Origin: CAYWRO01 sp964460345
Lineage (GTDB): Bacteria; Planctomycetota; Phycisphaerae; Phycisphaerales; UBA1924
Assembly: GCA_964460345.1 (NCBI GenBank)
Contig: CAYWRO010000024.1
Coordinates: forward strand, 1-49,205
Length of the DNA stretch: 49,205 nt
Reading direction: 5' to 3'
Shown: in pieces, positions 41,386 through 49,205 of the stretch
How the letters are laid out: every line of letters begins with the position of its first letter
Numbering within the stretch: the first letter of the stretch is position 1
Made by a program: the position numbers and the translations under genes
Notes under the pieces: generated by a model
What the model was told of the DNA's origin: nothing
Seen by the model: only the letters and a program-made list of their open reading frames with translations
Databases searched by the model: none

Positions 41386-43542
41386 ATGGCATATGTGAAG
41401 GTTGAGCGCGAGATCGCCGGGCGGACGCTGACGATCGAGACGGGCAAGGTTGCGAAGCTGGCCAGCAGCGCGGTGGTGGCGACGTACGGCGGCAGCACCG
41501 TGCTGGCGACGGTCGTGCGGGCCGATCCGCGCGAGGGGCTGGACTTCTTCCCCCTGCAGATCGACTACCGCGAGAAGACGCCCGCGGCGGGCAAGTTCCC
41601 CGGCGGCTTCCGCAAGCGCGAGGGGGCGCCCAACGAGAAGGAAATTCTCACGATGCGGCTGATCGACCGCCCGATCCGCCCGCTTTTCCCTGACGGCTTC
41701 ATCGACGAGGTGCAGGTCCAGTGCTGGGTCATGAGCCACGACGGCGAGAACGACACGGACGTGCTGGCCGGCACCGCGGCGAGCGCTGCACTCGCGATCA
41801 GTGATCTCCCCTTCGAGGGGCCGACCGCGACGGTGCGCATCGGGCGCATCCACACCGACGACGGCCCGCGCTACGTCACCAACCCCACCGTGTCGCAGCT
41901 TGAGTATTCCGACCTGGACATGGTGCTCGCCGGCCATAAGGACGGCATCAACATGATCGAGGTCGGCGCGGCCGAGGTTGACGAGGCCGGCGTGCTCGGC
42001 GCGATCGAGGAGGGGCAGAAGGCGATCGCCGAGACGCTCGCGCTCATCGATGAGCTGGTCAGCAAGGCCGGCCAGGAGAAGCGCCTGGGCGAACTGAACC
42101 TGCCCGCTGAGGACGTGGTCCGCAAGGTCTGGGAAGTCGGCGAGGCCGAGATGCTCCAGGCCCGCCAGCTCAAGGGCAAGACCGAGCGCAACGAGGCCGT
42201 CAGCGCGCTCAAGAAGCGCATCCTCGACGAGCACTTCCCCGTGACGGTGAACGGCACGGTCGAGCAGTGGAAGGAAACGACCAAGCGCCGCAGCATGGCC
42301 GTCGAGGCGCTGCGCACGCTTGAGAAGAAGTGCACGCGCAAGCTCATTGTTGAGAAGGGCATCCGCGCCGACGGCCGCAAGGCCACCGAGATCCGGCCGA
42401 TCGAGTGCGAGGTCGGCGTCTTCGCCCGCACGCACGGCTCGGCCTTCTTCCAGCGCGGCGAGACGCAGTCGCTCGTCTCCTGCACGCTCGGCACCGGCAA
42501 GGATGAGCAGATCGTCGACGGCCTGCTGCCGGAATACTCCAAGAAGTTCATGCTGCACTACAACTTCCCGCCCTTCTCGACGGGCGAGGCGAAGCGCATC
42601 ATGGGCCCCGGTCGTCGCGAGATCGGCCACGGCGCCCTCGCCGAGCGTTCGCTGCTCGGCATTCTCCCGACGCCGGAGGAGTTCCCTTACACGGTCCGCA
42701 TCGTCAGCGACATCACGGAGTCCAACGGCTCCAGCTCGATGGCTTCCGTCTGCGGCGGCTGCCTGGCGCTGATGGATGCGGGCGTTCCGATCAAGGCGAC
42801 GTGCGCCGGCATTTCGGTCGGCCGCTTCAGCGATGAGAACGACCAGAACGAGGTCTTCGTCACCGACATCATCGGCGAGGAAGATTTCTTCGGCGACATG
42901 GACTTCAAGGTCTCCGGCACGCGCGAGGGGATCACGGGGATCCAGCTCGACCTCAAGGCCCGCGGCCTGAACCTTTCGCAGATCGAAAAGATCTTCGAGC
43001 AGGCCCGCCAGGGGCGCCTCGAGATCATCGACATCATGGAGCGGACCATCGCCGCCCCGCGTCCGGAGATTTCGGTCTACGCGCCGCGCCTGCTGACCAT
43101 CAAGATCAACCCGGAGAAGATCGGCAAGCTCATCGGCCCCGGCGGCAAGACCATCCGCTCGATCCAGGACCGCTACGGCGTCAACATCGACGTCGAGGAC
43201 GACGGCACGGTCATGATCTCCGCCCCCACCGGCGAGATGATTGACCAGGCCCGCGCGGAGGTCGAAGCGCTCGCCGCCGAGATCAAGGTCGGCACCATTT
43301 ACACCGGTAAGGTCGTGAGTGTCAAGGACTTCGGCGCGTTCATCGAGCTCGCCCCCGGCACCGACGGCATGGTCCACATCTCCGAGCTGGCCGAGGGGCG
43401 CGTGCGCCAGGTCACCGATGTGGTGAATGTCGGCGACGTCGTCAAGGTGAAGGTCATCCTGGTGGACGACCAGGGGCGCATCAAGCTGTCCCTGCGTGCC
43501 GCGATGCAGGAGCAGTCGGCCGAGGCCGCGCCGGTCGCCTGA
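41386..43542 (+). CDS. pnp: Polynucleotide phosphorylase
   Basis: The protein has 718 residues. The two RNase PH-like cores are present: the first with FFPLQIDYREKTPAAGKFPGGF and RLIDRPIRPLFPDGF; the second with RADGRKATEIRPI, FFQRGETQSLVSCTLG, NGSSSMASVCGGCLALMDAG and the catalytic-acid region VTDIIGEEDFFGDMDFKV. A KH domain (KIGKLIGPGGKTIRSIQDRYG) and an S1 domain (YTGKVVSVKDFGAFIELAPG) follow. It degrades RNA 3' to 5' using phosphate, in the degradosome or alone. The start has GAGAGG nine bases upstream. Long antisense open frames across this gene are base-composition shadows. Confidence 0.97.
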   Translation: MAYVKVEREIAGRTLTIETGKVAKLASSAVVATYGGSTVLATVVRADPREGLDFFPLQIDYREKTPAAGKFPGGFRKREGAPNEKEILTMRLIDRPIRPLFPDGFIDEVQVQCWVMSHDGENDTDVLAGTAASAALAISDLPFEGPTATVRIGRIHTDDGPRYVTNPTVSQLEYSDLDMVLAGHKDGINMIEVGAAEVDEAGVLGAIEEGQKAIAETLALIDELVSKAGQEKRLGELNLPAEDVVRKVWEVGEAEMLQARQLKGKTERNEAVSALKKRILDEHFPVTVNGTVEQWKETTKRRSMAVEALRTLEKKCTRKLIVEKGIRADGRKATEIRPIECEVGVFARTHGSAFFQRGETQSLVSCTLGTGKDEQIVDGLLPEYSKKFMLHYNFPPFSTGEAKRIMGPGRREIGHGALAERSLLGILPTPEEFPYTVRIVSDITESNGSSSMASVCGGCLALMDAGVPIKATCAGISVGRFSDENDQNEVFVTDIIGEEDFFGDMDFKVSGTREGITGIQLDLKARGLNLSQIEKIFEQARQGRLEIIDIMERTIAAPRPEISVYAPRLLTIKINPEKIGKLIGPGGKTIRSIQDRYGVNIDVEDDGTVMISAPTGEMIDQARAEVEALAAEIKVGTIYTGKVVSVKDFGAFIELAPGTDGMVHISELAEGRVRQVTDVVNVGDVVKVKVILVDDQGRIKLSLRAAMQEQSAEAAPVA

Positions 43543-43564
43543 TTTGGGGAGTCGTCACGGGCGT

Positions 43565-43605
43565 AACAGCCGCGATTTCGCGTCTTTGACGCGAGCGCGG
43601 CTGTT
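43565..43605 (+). terminator. Strong hairpin after pnp
   Basis: AACAGCCGCG (43565-43574) pairs perfectly with CGCGGCTGTT (43596-43605). Inside it CGCGTC pairs with GACGCG over a TTT loop. It lies 23 bases past the pnp stop. It has no T-tract, so it may act as a Rho-dependent or 3'-protecting structure. Confidence 0.65.
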
Positions 43606-43735
43606 GCCACTTGGCGGGGCGGGTGGTTTCTGATACGCTGCCGACTCACACTCGCACGGGTGTCAACTTGCGCATTGCGGGGCGCGCATCGCCAAGCGCA
43701 CGGCGGCTCGCCCGGCCAGGTGAAGAGGGCGTGCA

Positions 43736-44017
43736 ATGATGGACGGCCGGGAACGAATCGTCGATGTCCAGGGCGTGGTCAAGTGGTTCGACCCCAAGAA
43801 GGGGTACGGGTTCATCATCGGCCCGGCGGGGCAGGACATCTTCATCCACTTCACGCAGATCGACGGCAGCGGCTTCCGCGCGCTCAAGGACGGCACGAGC
43901 GTGCGCTACGACGCCGAGTTGACCGAGCGCGGCTGGCACGCGACCAGGTGCGTGCGCCTCGAGCCGGAGATCACCGTCCGCGCACGCCCCGCCTACGCCC
44001 GCTCGCCGCGGCGGTGA
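43736..44017 (+). CDS. Cold-shock domain protein (CspA family)
   Basis: The protein has 93 residues. One cold-shock domain is present with GVVKWFDPKKGYGFI (RNP1 KGYGFI), QDIFIHFTQIDG (RNP2) and a variable last strand (VRYDAELTERGWHATRCVRL), then a 15-residue Arg/Pro/Ala tail. It binds single-stranded RNA or DNA and is expected to melt RNA structure. Two ATGs are adjacent (43736, 43739) with GAAGAGGG upstream. The position after pnp suggests a shared RNA-metabolism theme, though the hairpin at 43565 probably separates their transcripts. Confidence 0.92.
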   Translation: MMDGRERIVDVQGVVKWFDPKKGYGFIIGPAGQDIFIHFTQIDGSGFRALKDGTSVRYDAELTERGWHATRCVRLEPEITVRARPAYARSPRR

Positions 44018-44118
44018 GGGGGCGAGGGGTGAAGAAGAGGTGGGGAGGTGAAGAGGTGGGGAGGTGAAGAGGTGAAGAGGTGAAGAGGTGGGGGAGTGGG
44101 GGGGTGAAGAGGTGGGCC
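44018..44118. repeat. Homopurine-biased GGTGAAGA/GGGG repeat tract
   Basis: About 100 bases downstream of the cold-shock gene are made almost only of G, A and scattered T on the plus strand. GAAGAGGTG units recur and are punctuated by G4-G7 runs. It contains no gene. Slipped-strand, triplex or quadruplex structures are conceivable. The rest of 44119-44146 is unremarkable. Confidence 0.8.
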
Positions 44119-44146
44119 CTGAACCGGGGGGACACGCTCTTTGAAC

Positions 44147-44314
44147 GGCTCTTTAAGTCGTACTGTGGGCTCTCGAAATGATTTCGTGGACCCTTTGAGT
44201 CATTCTGAGGGCTCTTCAAATGACTCTGTAGGCTCTTCAAACGACTTTGTAGGCTCTTCGAGTCATTCTGTAGGCTCTTCAAATCATTCTGTAGGCTCTT
44301 CGAACGACTCTGTG
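44147..44314. repeat. Second 21-bp tandem array (GGCTCTTC type)
   Basis: Units begin with GGCTCTT or close variants at 44147, 44168, 44189 (GACCCTTT), 44210, 44231, 44252, 44273 and 44294, always 21 bases apart. The second part of the unit alternates between AATCATTCTGTA-like and AACGACTCTGT-like forms. Two plus frames and one minus frame lack stops in the consensus; the minus frame would read QNDLKSL heptads. No ribosome-binding site is associated. The sequence is unrelated to the array at 1150-1352 although the period is identical. Bases 44315-44505 contain only short CAACT repeats and no clear gene. Confidence 0.9.
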
Positions 44315-44505
44315 CGAGGGTTATCTGACCTTCACCGGCGTTTGCAGCCCGCCAGCGGGGGGTGGCCCCCCGGTTCAGGCGGCTGCCCAGGGGGTCGCCG
44401 GGCCAATCCCCTGTTTGGGGGCTACCCCCGCGCCACTTGCCGCGCTTCGTCCAGCGCCCCACTATCCACTCTCAACTGTCAACTCTCAACTACTACAGTT
44501 CGCCC

Positions 44506-45468
44506 TTGCTCCAGGGCGTCCTGCTTGGCTTCGGGATCGGTGTGCTCGCGACGGCGCTGGCGTCGTGGCTCATGGTGCGCCGCCACCTGGGCAGGCGGCT
44601 GGCCGCCGAGCGGCGGGCCCGGGCGGCCGAGCGGCTGGCGGAGATCGGGGCGATGACGGGGGGCCTTGCCCACGAGATCAAGAACCCCCTCTCGACGATC
44701 GGGATGAACGCGCAGCTCCTGGCCGAGCAGGTCGAGGCCCTCGACCTGGCCGATGAGACGCGCAGCCGCCTGCTCTCGCGCCTGCGGACGCTGCGGCGCG
44801 AGATCGAGCGCCTCAGCGGGATCCTCACCGACTTTCTGGAGTTCGCCGGGCAGATCCACCTGGAGCGCCGGCCGACCAACGTGAACGAACTGGTCGAAGA
44901 GCTGGTCGACTTCTACTTCCCCGAGGCCGAACGCCAGGGCGTGCGGCTGTGGGCGGACCCCGCCCCTCCCAGCGCCGATGGACAGCCGATCACCGCGGTG
45001 ATCGACCCGCGCCTCGTCAAGCAGGCGGTCCTGAACCTGATCCTCAACGCGACGCAGGCGATGGCCCGCCGGGCGGGCACGCCGGAGGCGGGGAGCGGCG
45101 CAGCGGGCGCGGCGGGGCCGGCAAGCGGCGGGGGCGGGGGTGGGGCGGGGGAACTGATCCTGCGCGTGCGTCCAGCGCGCCTGGCGGACGGCGCGGCGGC
45201 GGTGGAACTGCACGTGATTGACACCGGCCCGGGGATTGCCCCCGAGCGGCTCGCCCACATCTTCACGCCGTACTACACGACGCGCACGGGGGGTTCCGGG
45301 CTCGGCCTGCCGACGGCGCGGCGGCTGATCGAAGAGCACGGGGGGCACATCGATGTGCACTCGGAACTGGGGCGGGGCACCGACATGAAGATTGTCCTGC
45401 CGGTTGCTCCCCCCGAACAGTCCCCCCCGCGACATTCCCCGCAAGCCTCTGCGGGACAGACAGGGTGA
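44506..45468 (+). CDS. NtrB-like sensor histidine kinase
   Basis: The protein has about 320 residues from a TTG at 44506, chosen because it keeps the single membrane helix (GVLLGFGIGVLATALASWLM) and excludes repeat-like DNA. The frame is open to a GTG at 44362 and no good RBS is seen, so the start is uncertain. H-box GGLAHEIKNPLSTIGMNAQL (His56), N-box LNLILNATQAM, G1 DTGPGIAPERL, F-box FTPYYTTR and G2 GSGLGLPTARRLIEEHGG are all present. A Gly/Ala-rich insertion lies after the N-box. There is no extracellular sensor domain. It is inferred to phosphorylate an NtrC-type regulator encoded elsewhere. Confidence 0.87.
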   Translation: MLQGVLLGFGIGVLATALASWLMVRRHLGRRLAAERRARAAERLAEIGAMTGGLAHEIKNPLSTIGMNAQLLAEQVEALDLADETRSRLLSRLRTLRREIERLSGILTDFLEFAGQIHLERRPTNVNELVEELVDFYFPEAERQGVRLWADPAPPSADGQPITAVIDPRLVKQAVLNLILNATQAMARRAGTPEAGSGAAGAAGPASGGGGGGAGELILRVRPARLADGAAAVELHVIDTGPGIAPERLAHIFTPYYTTRTGGSGLGLPTARRLIEEHGGHIDVHSELGRGTDMKIVLPVAPPEQSPPRHSPQASAGQTG

Positions 45469-45522
45469 CTACCGTTGGCTTCGCTCCTGCGAAGGTGCGC
45501 AGGAGGTGAAGGAGTTCGCGAC

Positions 45523-46449
45523 GTGATCAGACCAGCGTTCAGCACCGTCGCCTGCCCGGACAAGACGATCGAGCAGGTCGTGGCGCTGGGGGAGCAGGCG
45601 GGGTTCAGCGAGATTGAGTTCCGCTCATTCGGGGTTGATTCCCGCCAGTTTGCGTGCGACCCGGCCCTGACGGGCGCGGGGAAGGTACGCCGCCTGCTGG
45701 CGGGCAGCGGCATGACGTGCTGCTGCCTGGCGACGTCGGCCCGCTTCGATGCGCCCGTGTGGCCGCCGGTCATCGGCGTGATGATGGACCAGGAGCAGCA
45801 GGTGCGGGCCGCCCGCCGCGCCATCGACACCGCCGCGGCGATCGGCGCGCCGCTGGTGCGCGTCTTCGCCTTCGACAAGCCCGAGCGCGAGAAGCGCTCC
45901 GCGACGGTGGCGAGGATTGTCCGGCGGCTGGAGCGCGTCGTGGACCACGCCCGCAACCGTCCCGTGCGCGTGGTGCTCGAAAATGGCGGCGCCTTCCGCA
46001 CCGCGGAAGAAGTGGCCGAGTTGATCGACCTCGTCGACCACCCGCTGCTGGGCGCGTGCTACTCCCTGGCGACGGGCGTGGCCGCGGGAGATGATCCCGC
46101 CCGGGCGGTGTCGACGCTCGCCTCGCGCCTGTGGCTCACGCGCGTGCGCGACCTGAAGGATGGGCGGCCGGTGATGATCGGAACGGGAGACGTGCCGTGC
46201 CATGCCTTCGTCGAGGCGCTGCAGGGGGCGGGGTACGCCGGCGCGCTGGTCTACGAATGGGACCGCGCGTGGCTGCCCGACCTGGCGCCCGCCGAAGAAG
46301 TGCTGCCGGCGGCGTGCCGGACGCTGTATGAGTGGATCGGCGCAGCCCGTGCGGCCCGCGGCGGGTCCGTCCGGCGCTTGAGCGCCCCGAACGCCTCGGC
46401 CGCAGGACCGGACGCCGCCGCAGCGCCCGTGCAGGCGCACGCCGGGTAA
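45523..46449 (+). CDS. Sugar-phosphate isomerase/epimerase family TIM-barrel protein
   Basis: The protein has 308 residues from a GTG at 45523 with AAGGAG upstream; a TTG at 45475 would add 16 residues. The xylose isomerase-like TIM barrel (AP endonuclease 2 superfamily) is recognised from STVACPDKTIEQVVALGEQAGFSEIEFRSFGVD, GAPLVRVFAFDK, VRVVLENGGAF, HPLLGACYSLATG and the final YAGALVYEWDRAW. The Glu in VVLENGG and the Glu in VYEWDR are usual metal ligands. The substrate is unknown; inosose or keto-sugar isomerases are typical relatives. The last 40 residues are an Ala/Pro-rich tail. It sits between the kinase and the phosphate transporter, 9 bases before the latter. Confidence 0.83.
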   Translation: MIRPAFSTVACPDKTIEQVVALGEQAGFSEIEFRSFGVDSRQFACDPALTGAGKVRRLLAGSGMTCCCLATSARFDAPVWPPVIGVMMDQEQQVRAARRAIDTAAAIGAPLVRVFAFDKPEREKRSATVARIVRRLERVVDHARNRPVRVVLENGGAFRTAEEVAELIDLVDHPLLGACYSLATGVAAGDDPARAVSTLASRLWLTRVRDLKDGRPVMIGTGDVPCHAFVEALQGAGYAGALVYEWDRAWLPDLAPAEEVLPAACRTLYEWIGAARAARGGSVRRLSAPNASAAGPDAAAAPVQAHAG

Positions 46450-46458
46450 GGGCCGTCG

Positions 46459-48093
46459 ATGCTCGTGTCGCTGGCAGGTGGAGTCGGGCTGTTTCTCCTG
46501 GGGATGGTGCTGCTGACCGATGGGCTCAAGGCCCTGGCCGGGCGCGCGCTCAAGCAGGCCTTGCAGGTGCTTGTTCGCGGGCCGGTCTCCGGCATCGCGA
46601 CCGGGGCGGCGGTGACGGGGATGGTGCAGTCTTCGACCGCGACCACGCTGACGACGATCGGCTTTGTCAGCGCCGGGCTGATGACCTTCCCCCAGGCGAT
46701 CGGCGTCATCCTCGGCGCGAACGTCGGCACGACGAGCACGGGTTGGCTTGTGTCCGTCCTCGGCTTCAAGGTGTCGCTCGGGGCGGTGAGCCTGCCGGTG
46801 GTGCTTGTCGGCGCGCTGCTTCGGGTGATCGGGCGGGAGCGCGTGGCGGCGGCGGGGATCGCGCTGGCGGGTTTCGGGCTCATCTTCTTCGGGATTGACG
46901 TGCTGCAGGCGGGCATGGCGCACCTGAGCGAGCGGATTCAGCCGGGGGATCTGCCGGGCGACGGCCTTCCGGGGCGGCTGGTGCTCGTGGCGGCGGGCAT
47001 CGTGATGACAATCGTGATGCAGTCTTCCTCGGCGGCGATGGCGGCGACGCTTGTCGCGCTCGACAGCGGCACAATCAACTTCGAGCAGGCCGCTGCGCTT
47101 GCGATCGGGCAGAACATCGGCACGACGGCGACCGCAGCGCTGGCGGCGATCGGCGCTTCGACGCCCGCGCGGCGGACGGCGCTGGCGCACGTGCTTTTCA
47201 ACGTCTTCACCGGCGTCGCGGCGTTCGCGGCCTTCGGGCTTCTGGTGCGCGCAGCGCAATGGCTGGCCGGCGGCGAGGCCGACAACGTCCTGGCGCTGGC
47301 GATTTTCCATTCGCTCTTCAACCTCGGAGGCGTCGCGCTGGTCTTTCCGCTGCTGACGCCCTTCTCGCGGGTGATCGAGCGGATCGTGCCGGAGCGCGGG
47401 CCGTCGTTCACGCAGTATCTTGATCGATCGGTGGCTCAACTCGGGCCGGTCGCGATCGAGTCGGCGCGGCGCGCTTCGCTGGCGGTGCTGGCCGCGCTCA
47501 TGGACTCGGCCGCCACGATCCTGGAGGGTCGCCGCCGCACGCGCGGACAGATCGAACAGGACGCCGCGGCCCGGGCCGCGCTCGACGAGATCAACGCATT
47601 TCTCGCGAAGGTGGCCGAGCCGACGCAGCGAGCGGCGGAGATGACGGCGCAGGTGAACCTCGTGCACGCGCTGGATCACCTCGACGAACTCGCCGAGACG
47701 TGCCAGGACGAGGAGGTGCACCCGGCGCACCTGTCGTTGCCCGCCGCGGCCCCGGCGGCGGCGAGGGTGCGCGAGGTTCTGCGGCGCGCGCGGCCGGCCG
47801 TGGCCGATGAGCGGCCCGATGCGCCGCTGCCGGATTTGAGCGGGGCCATGGCGGAGATCGCCGAGCTGCGCCGCGGCGAGCGCAAGCGGCTTCTGGAGGA
47901 AACGGCCGCGGGTCGGATGCCGCCTCGGGAGGCGGAGGAGTCGATCGAGGCGATCCGGTGGGCGGACCGGGTCGCGTACCACGTGGCGCGGGCGGTGTAT
48001 TACCTGCAGCCGCCGCCTGCCAGGGGCGTGGAAGCGATTTCACCGTCGGGCGAGGCGGTTTCGCTCGCCGCGCCGGGGGAATCGGGGCTGTAG
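46459..48093 (+). CDS. Na/phosphate cotransporter (NptA/PhoU-tail type)
   Basis: The protein has 544 residues. Two inverted-repeat halves carry the family's QSSTATTLTTIGFVSAGL (about residue 58) and QSSSAAMAATLVALDSG (about residue 186) motifs, each followed by a GANVGTT or GQNIGTT signature. About eight membrane helices end near residue 305. The remaining 240 residues are soluble and helical, with a PhoU-like look (VNLVHALDHLDELAE). It drives sodium-coupled phosphate movement across the inner membrane. AAGGG precedes the ATG. There is no pho regulatory gene beside it. Confidence 0.9.
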   Translation: MLVSLAGGVGLFLLGMVLLTDGLKALAGRALKQALQVLVRGPVSGIATGAAVTGMVQSSTATTLTTIGFVSAGLMTFPQAIGVILGANVGTTSTGWLVSVLGFKVSLGAVSLPVVLVGALLRVIGRERVAAAGIALAGFGLIFFGIDVLQAGMAHLSERIQPGDLPGDGLPGRLVLVAAGIVMTIVMQSSSAAMAATLVALDSGTINFEQAAALAIGQNIGTTATAALAAIGASTPARRTALAHVLFNVFTGVAAFAAFGLLVRAAQWLAGGEADNVLALAIFHSLFNLGGVALVFPLLTPFSRVIERIVPERGPSFTQYLDRSVAQLGPVAIESARRASLAVLAALMDSAATILEGRRRTRGQIEQDAAARAALDEINAFLAKVAEPTQRAAEMTAQVNLVHALDHLDELAETCQDEEVHPAHLSLPAAAPAAARVREVLRRARPAVADERPDAPLPDLSGAMAEIAELRRGERKRLLEETAAGRMPPREAEESIEAIRWADRVAYHVARAVYYLQPPPARGVEAISPSGEAVSLAAPGESGL

Positions 48094-48111
48094 CCACGCT
48101 TCAATTGATTC

Positions 48112-49200
48112 ATGGAACACGCGCGCGAGATCGTGGCTCGCTGCCGGGCGCTCGGCTTTGCCCTCGCGGGCGTGGCTGCTGCGCACGCGAGCGATCACGA
48201 GGCGGAGTTGCGCGCGTGGCTGGCCGCCGGGAAGCACGGCTCGATGGCATGGCTTGCCGAGCACGCCGATGTGCGCGCGGATGTGCGGCGGTTTCTGCCC
48301 GGTGCGAAGAGCGTGATCATGGTTGCGGACCAGTACGCAGCGCGTGGGGCCAGTGCGCGCGGCGATGAGGGCTCGCAGCGCGCGGAGGGGCGGGAAGCGG
48401 GGGTGGGACGGGTTGCACGGTATGCGCGGGGGCGGGATTACCACAAGGAAATGAAGAAGCGGCTGCATGTGTTGTGCGATGAGCTGCGGGCGCGGCACCC
48501 GCAGGAGCAGTTCCGGGCGTTCGTGGACACTGCGCCGGTGCACGAGCGCGAGCAGGCGGTGCGCGCGGGGCTGGGGTGGATCGGCAAGCACACGCTTTTG
48601 ATCCATCCGCGGCTGGGATCATGGCTTCTGCTCGGCGGTGTGGCGACGACGCTGGAACTGGTGAGCGAAGAGGAGGAACGCGAGCAGCGCGAGCCCGATC
48701 ACTGCGGCACATGCACGCGCTGCATCGACGCCTGCCCGACGGAGGCGATCACGCCGTATTCGCTGGACGCAAGTCGGTGCATCAGTTACCTCACCATCGA
48801 GCGGAGACAGGCAATTCCCGAGAATCTCGCGGGCAAAACGGGGGGGTGGGTGTTCGGCTGCGACATTTGTCAGGAAGTCTGCCCGCACAACTCGCCGCGT
48901 CCGGAGGGGAGCGGCGAAGCGCGCGTGCACGAGGCGTATGCGCCCAAACGCAGCGGGTTCGATCTGCTGGAAGTGCTGGGCTGGAGCGAGGAGGATCGGC
49001 GGACCGCGTTCGAGTCATCGTCCCTCAAGCGCGCCAAGCTGGACATGATGAAGCGCAACGCGCTGCTGGCGGGGGCCGCGTCGCGCGATGAGCGCGTGCG
49101 CGCGGCGGTGCTGGCGCGGGCGCGGGAGATCGTGGACGATGACGGGGAGTCGGAGCTGGTGCGCGCGACGGCGCAGCAGGTCATCGCCGCGAGCGCGTGA
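48112..49200 (+). CDS. queG: Epoxyqueuosine reductase
   Basis: The protein has 362 residues and is complete, ending 5 bases before the window edge. The N-terminal cobalamin-binding half has AWLAAGKHGSMAWLAEH and AVRAGLGWIGKHTLLIHPRL. Two [4Fe-4S] sets follow: Cys198, 201, 204, 208 (CGTCTRCIDACPTEAI) and Cys250, 253, 257 (CDICQEVCPHN), with Cys224 in SRCISYLTIE. It reduces epoxyqueuosine to queuosine in tRNA, the last step of the pathway. A short Arg/Gly-rich insertion (ARGDEGSQRAEGREAG) lies near residue 90. It is 18 bases downstream of the transporter gene and may share its transcript. Confidence 0.94.
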   Translation: MEHAREIVARCRALGFALAGVAAAHASDHEAELRAWLAAGKHGSMAWLAEHADVRADVRRFLPGAKSVIMVADQYAARGASARGDEGSQRAEGREAGVGRVARYARGRDYHKEMKKRLHVLCDELRARHPQEQFRAFVDTAPVHEREQAVRAGLGWIGKHTLLIHPRLGSWLLLGGVATTLELVSEEEEREQREPDHCGTCTRCIDACPTEAITPYSLDASRCISYLTIERRQAIPENLAGKTGGWVFGCDICQEVCPHNSPRPEGSGEARVHEAYAPKRSGFDLLEVLGWSEEDRRTAFESSSLKRAKLDMMKRNALLAGAASRDERVRAAVLARAREIVDDDGESELVRATAQQVIAASA

Positions 49201-49205
49201 GCGGG

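Noticed and set aside
41116..43377. 753-codon minus-strand open frame opposite pnp
   Set aside because: It is an antisense shadow of high GC third positions. The product is a low-complexity Asp/Leu/Arg chain with no family motif, and pnp on the other strand is certain.
44147..44314. CRISPR array or a coding gene for heptad repeats
   Set aside because: There are no unique spacers or cas genes. The open frames have no ribosome-binding site and run into low-complexity repeat DNA on both sides.
45625..47982. 785-codon minus-strand open frame opposite the phosphate transporter
   Set aside because: It spans two good plus-strand genes and is Arg/His-rich without domains, so it is a composition shadow.

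Overview
The window is high-GC bacterial DNA that reads as a planctomycete, most likely the Phycisphaerae branch. This is an inference from several features: a secreted FG-GAP protein ending in DCNGNGVPDECD-type calcium-binding and dockerin-like segments, an exosortase/EpsI polysaccharide locus, a Kdo/Lpt outer-membrane set, and very GC-rich third codon positions that produce long antisense shadow frames. No prophage, transposase gene, CRISPR array or replication origin was seen.

Layout, left to right. 1-900: a helical/fibronectin-III-like protein with its own terminator. 901-1809: a non-coding block holding a strict 21-bp tandem array, then a MITE-like inverted-repeat element. 1810-7458 (minus): a compact locus that looks like a minimal type VII (ESX-like) secretion machine, made of a WXG100-type protein, a coiled-coil protein, a half-size WXG100-like protein and a membrane FtsK/EccC-like ATPase with three tandem ATPase modules. 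7515-7587: tRNA-Ile2(CAT). 7774-8427: an orphan FixJ-type response regulator. 8444-9943: the FG-GAP/dockerin-like exported protein. 10076-10948: an RmlD-like reductase.

11168-24395 (plus): a tightly packed polysaccharide/exosortase operon. It runs NusG-like antiterminator, Alg14-like, Alg13-like, GT4 transferase, degenerate nucleotidyltransferase with hexapeptide repeats, exosortase, EpsI, Wzz/BY-kinase-like chain-length protein, polyprenyl-phosphate sugar transferase with an unusual N-terminal fusion, and a 1387-residue TPR protein. Many junctions are 4-bp ATGA/GTGA overlaps. No Wzx, Wzy or Wza is present. 24401-29890 (minus): pyruvate dehydrogenase E1-alpha, a class-III aminotransferase, E1-beta and E2; E3 is absent. 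30104-32338: an exported S41 protease. 32591-33868: an MFS permease. 34000-34073: tRNA-Arg(CCG). 34151-35068: ScpA.

35154-40041 (plus): kdsD, kdsC and a giant LptC/LptA-like protein, together implying Kdo-containing LPS export. 40057-40617: an isolated nuoC. 40886-43542: rpsO-pnp with a terminator between them and a perfect palindrome at the pnp ribosome-binding site. 43736-44017: a cold-shock protein. 44018-44505: a purine tract and a second 21-bp tandem array of unrelated sequence. 44506-49200: an NtrB-like histidine kinase, a TIM-barrel sugar-phosphate isomerase family protein, an NptA-type Na/phosphate transporter with a PhoU-like tail, and QueG.

The most novel parts are the WXG100/FtsK locus in a presumably diderm planctomycete, the two independent helically phased 21-bp arrays, the MITE-like element, the odd nucleotidyltransferase and sugar-transferase architectures in the exosortase operon, and the giant LptC-like protein.
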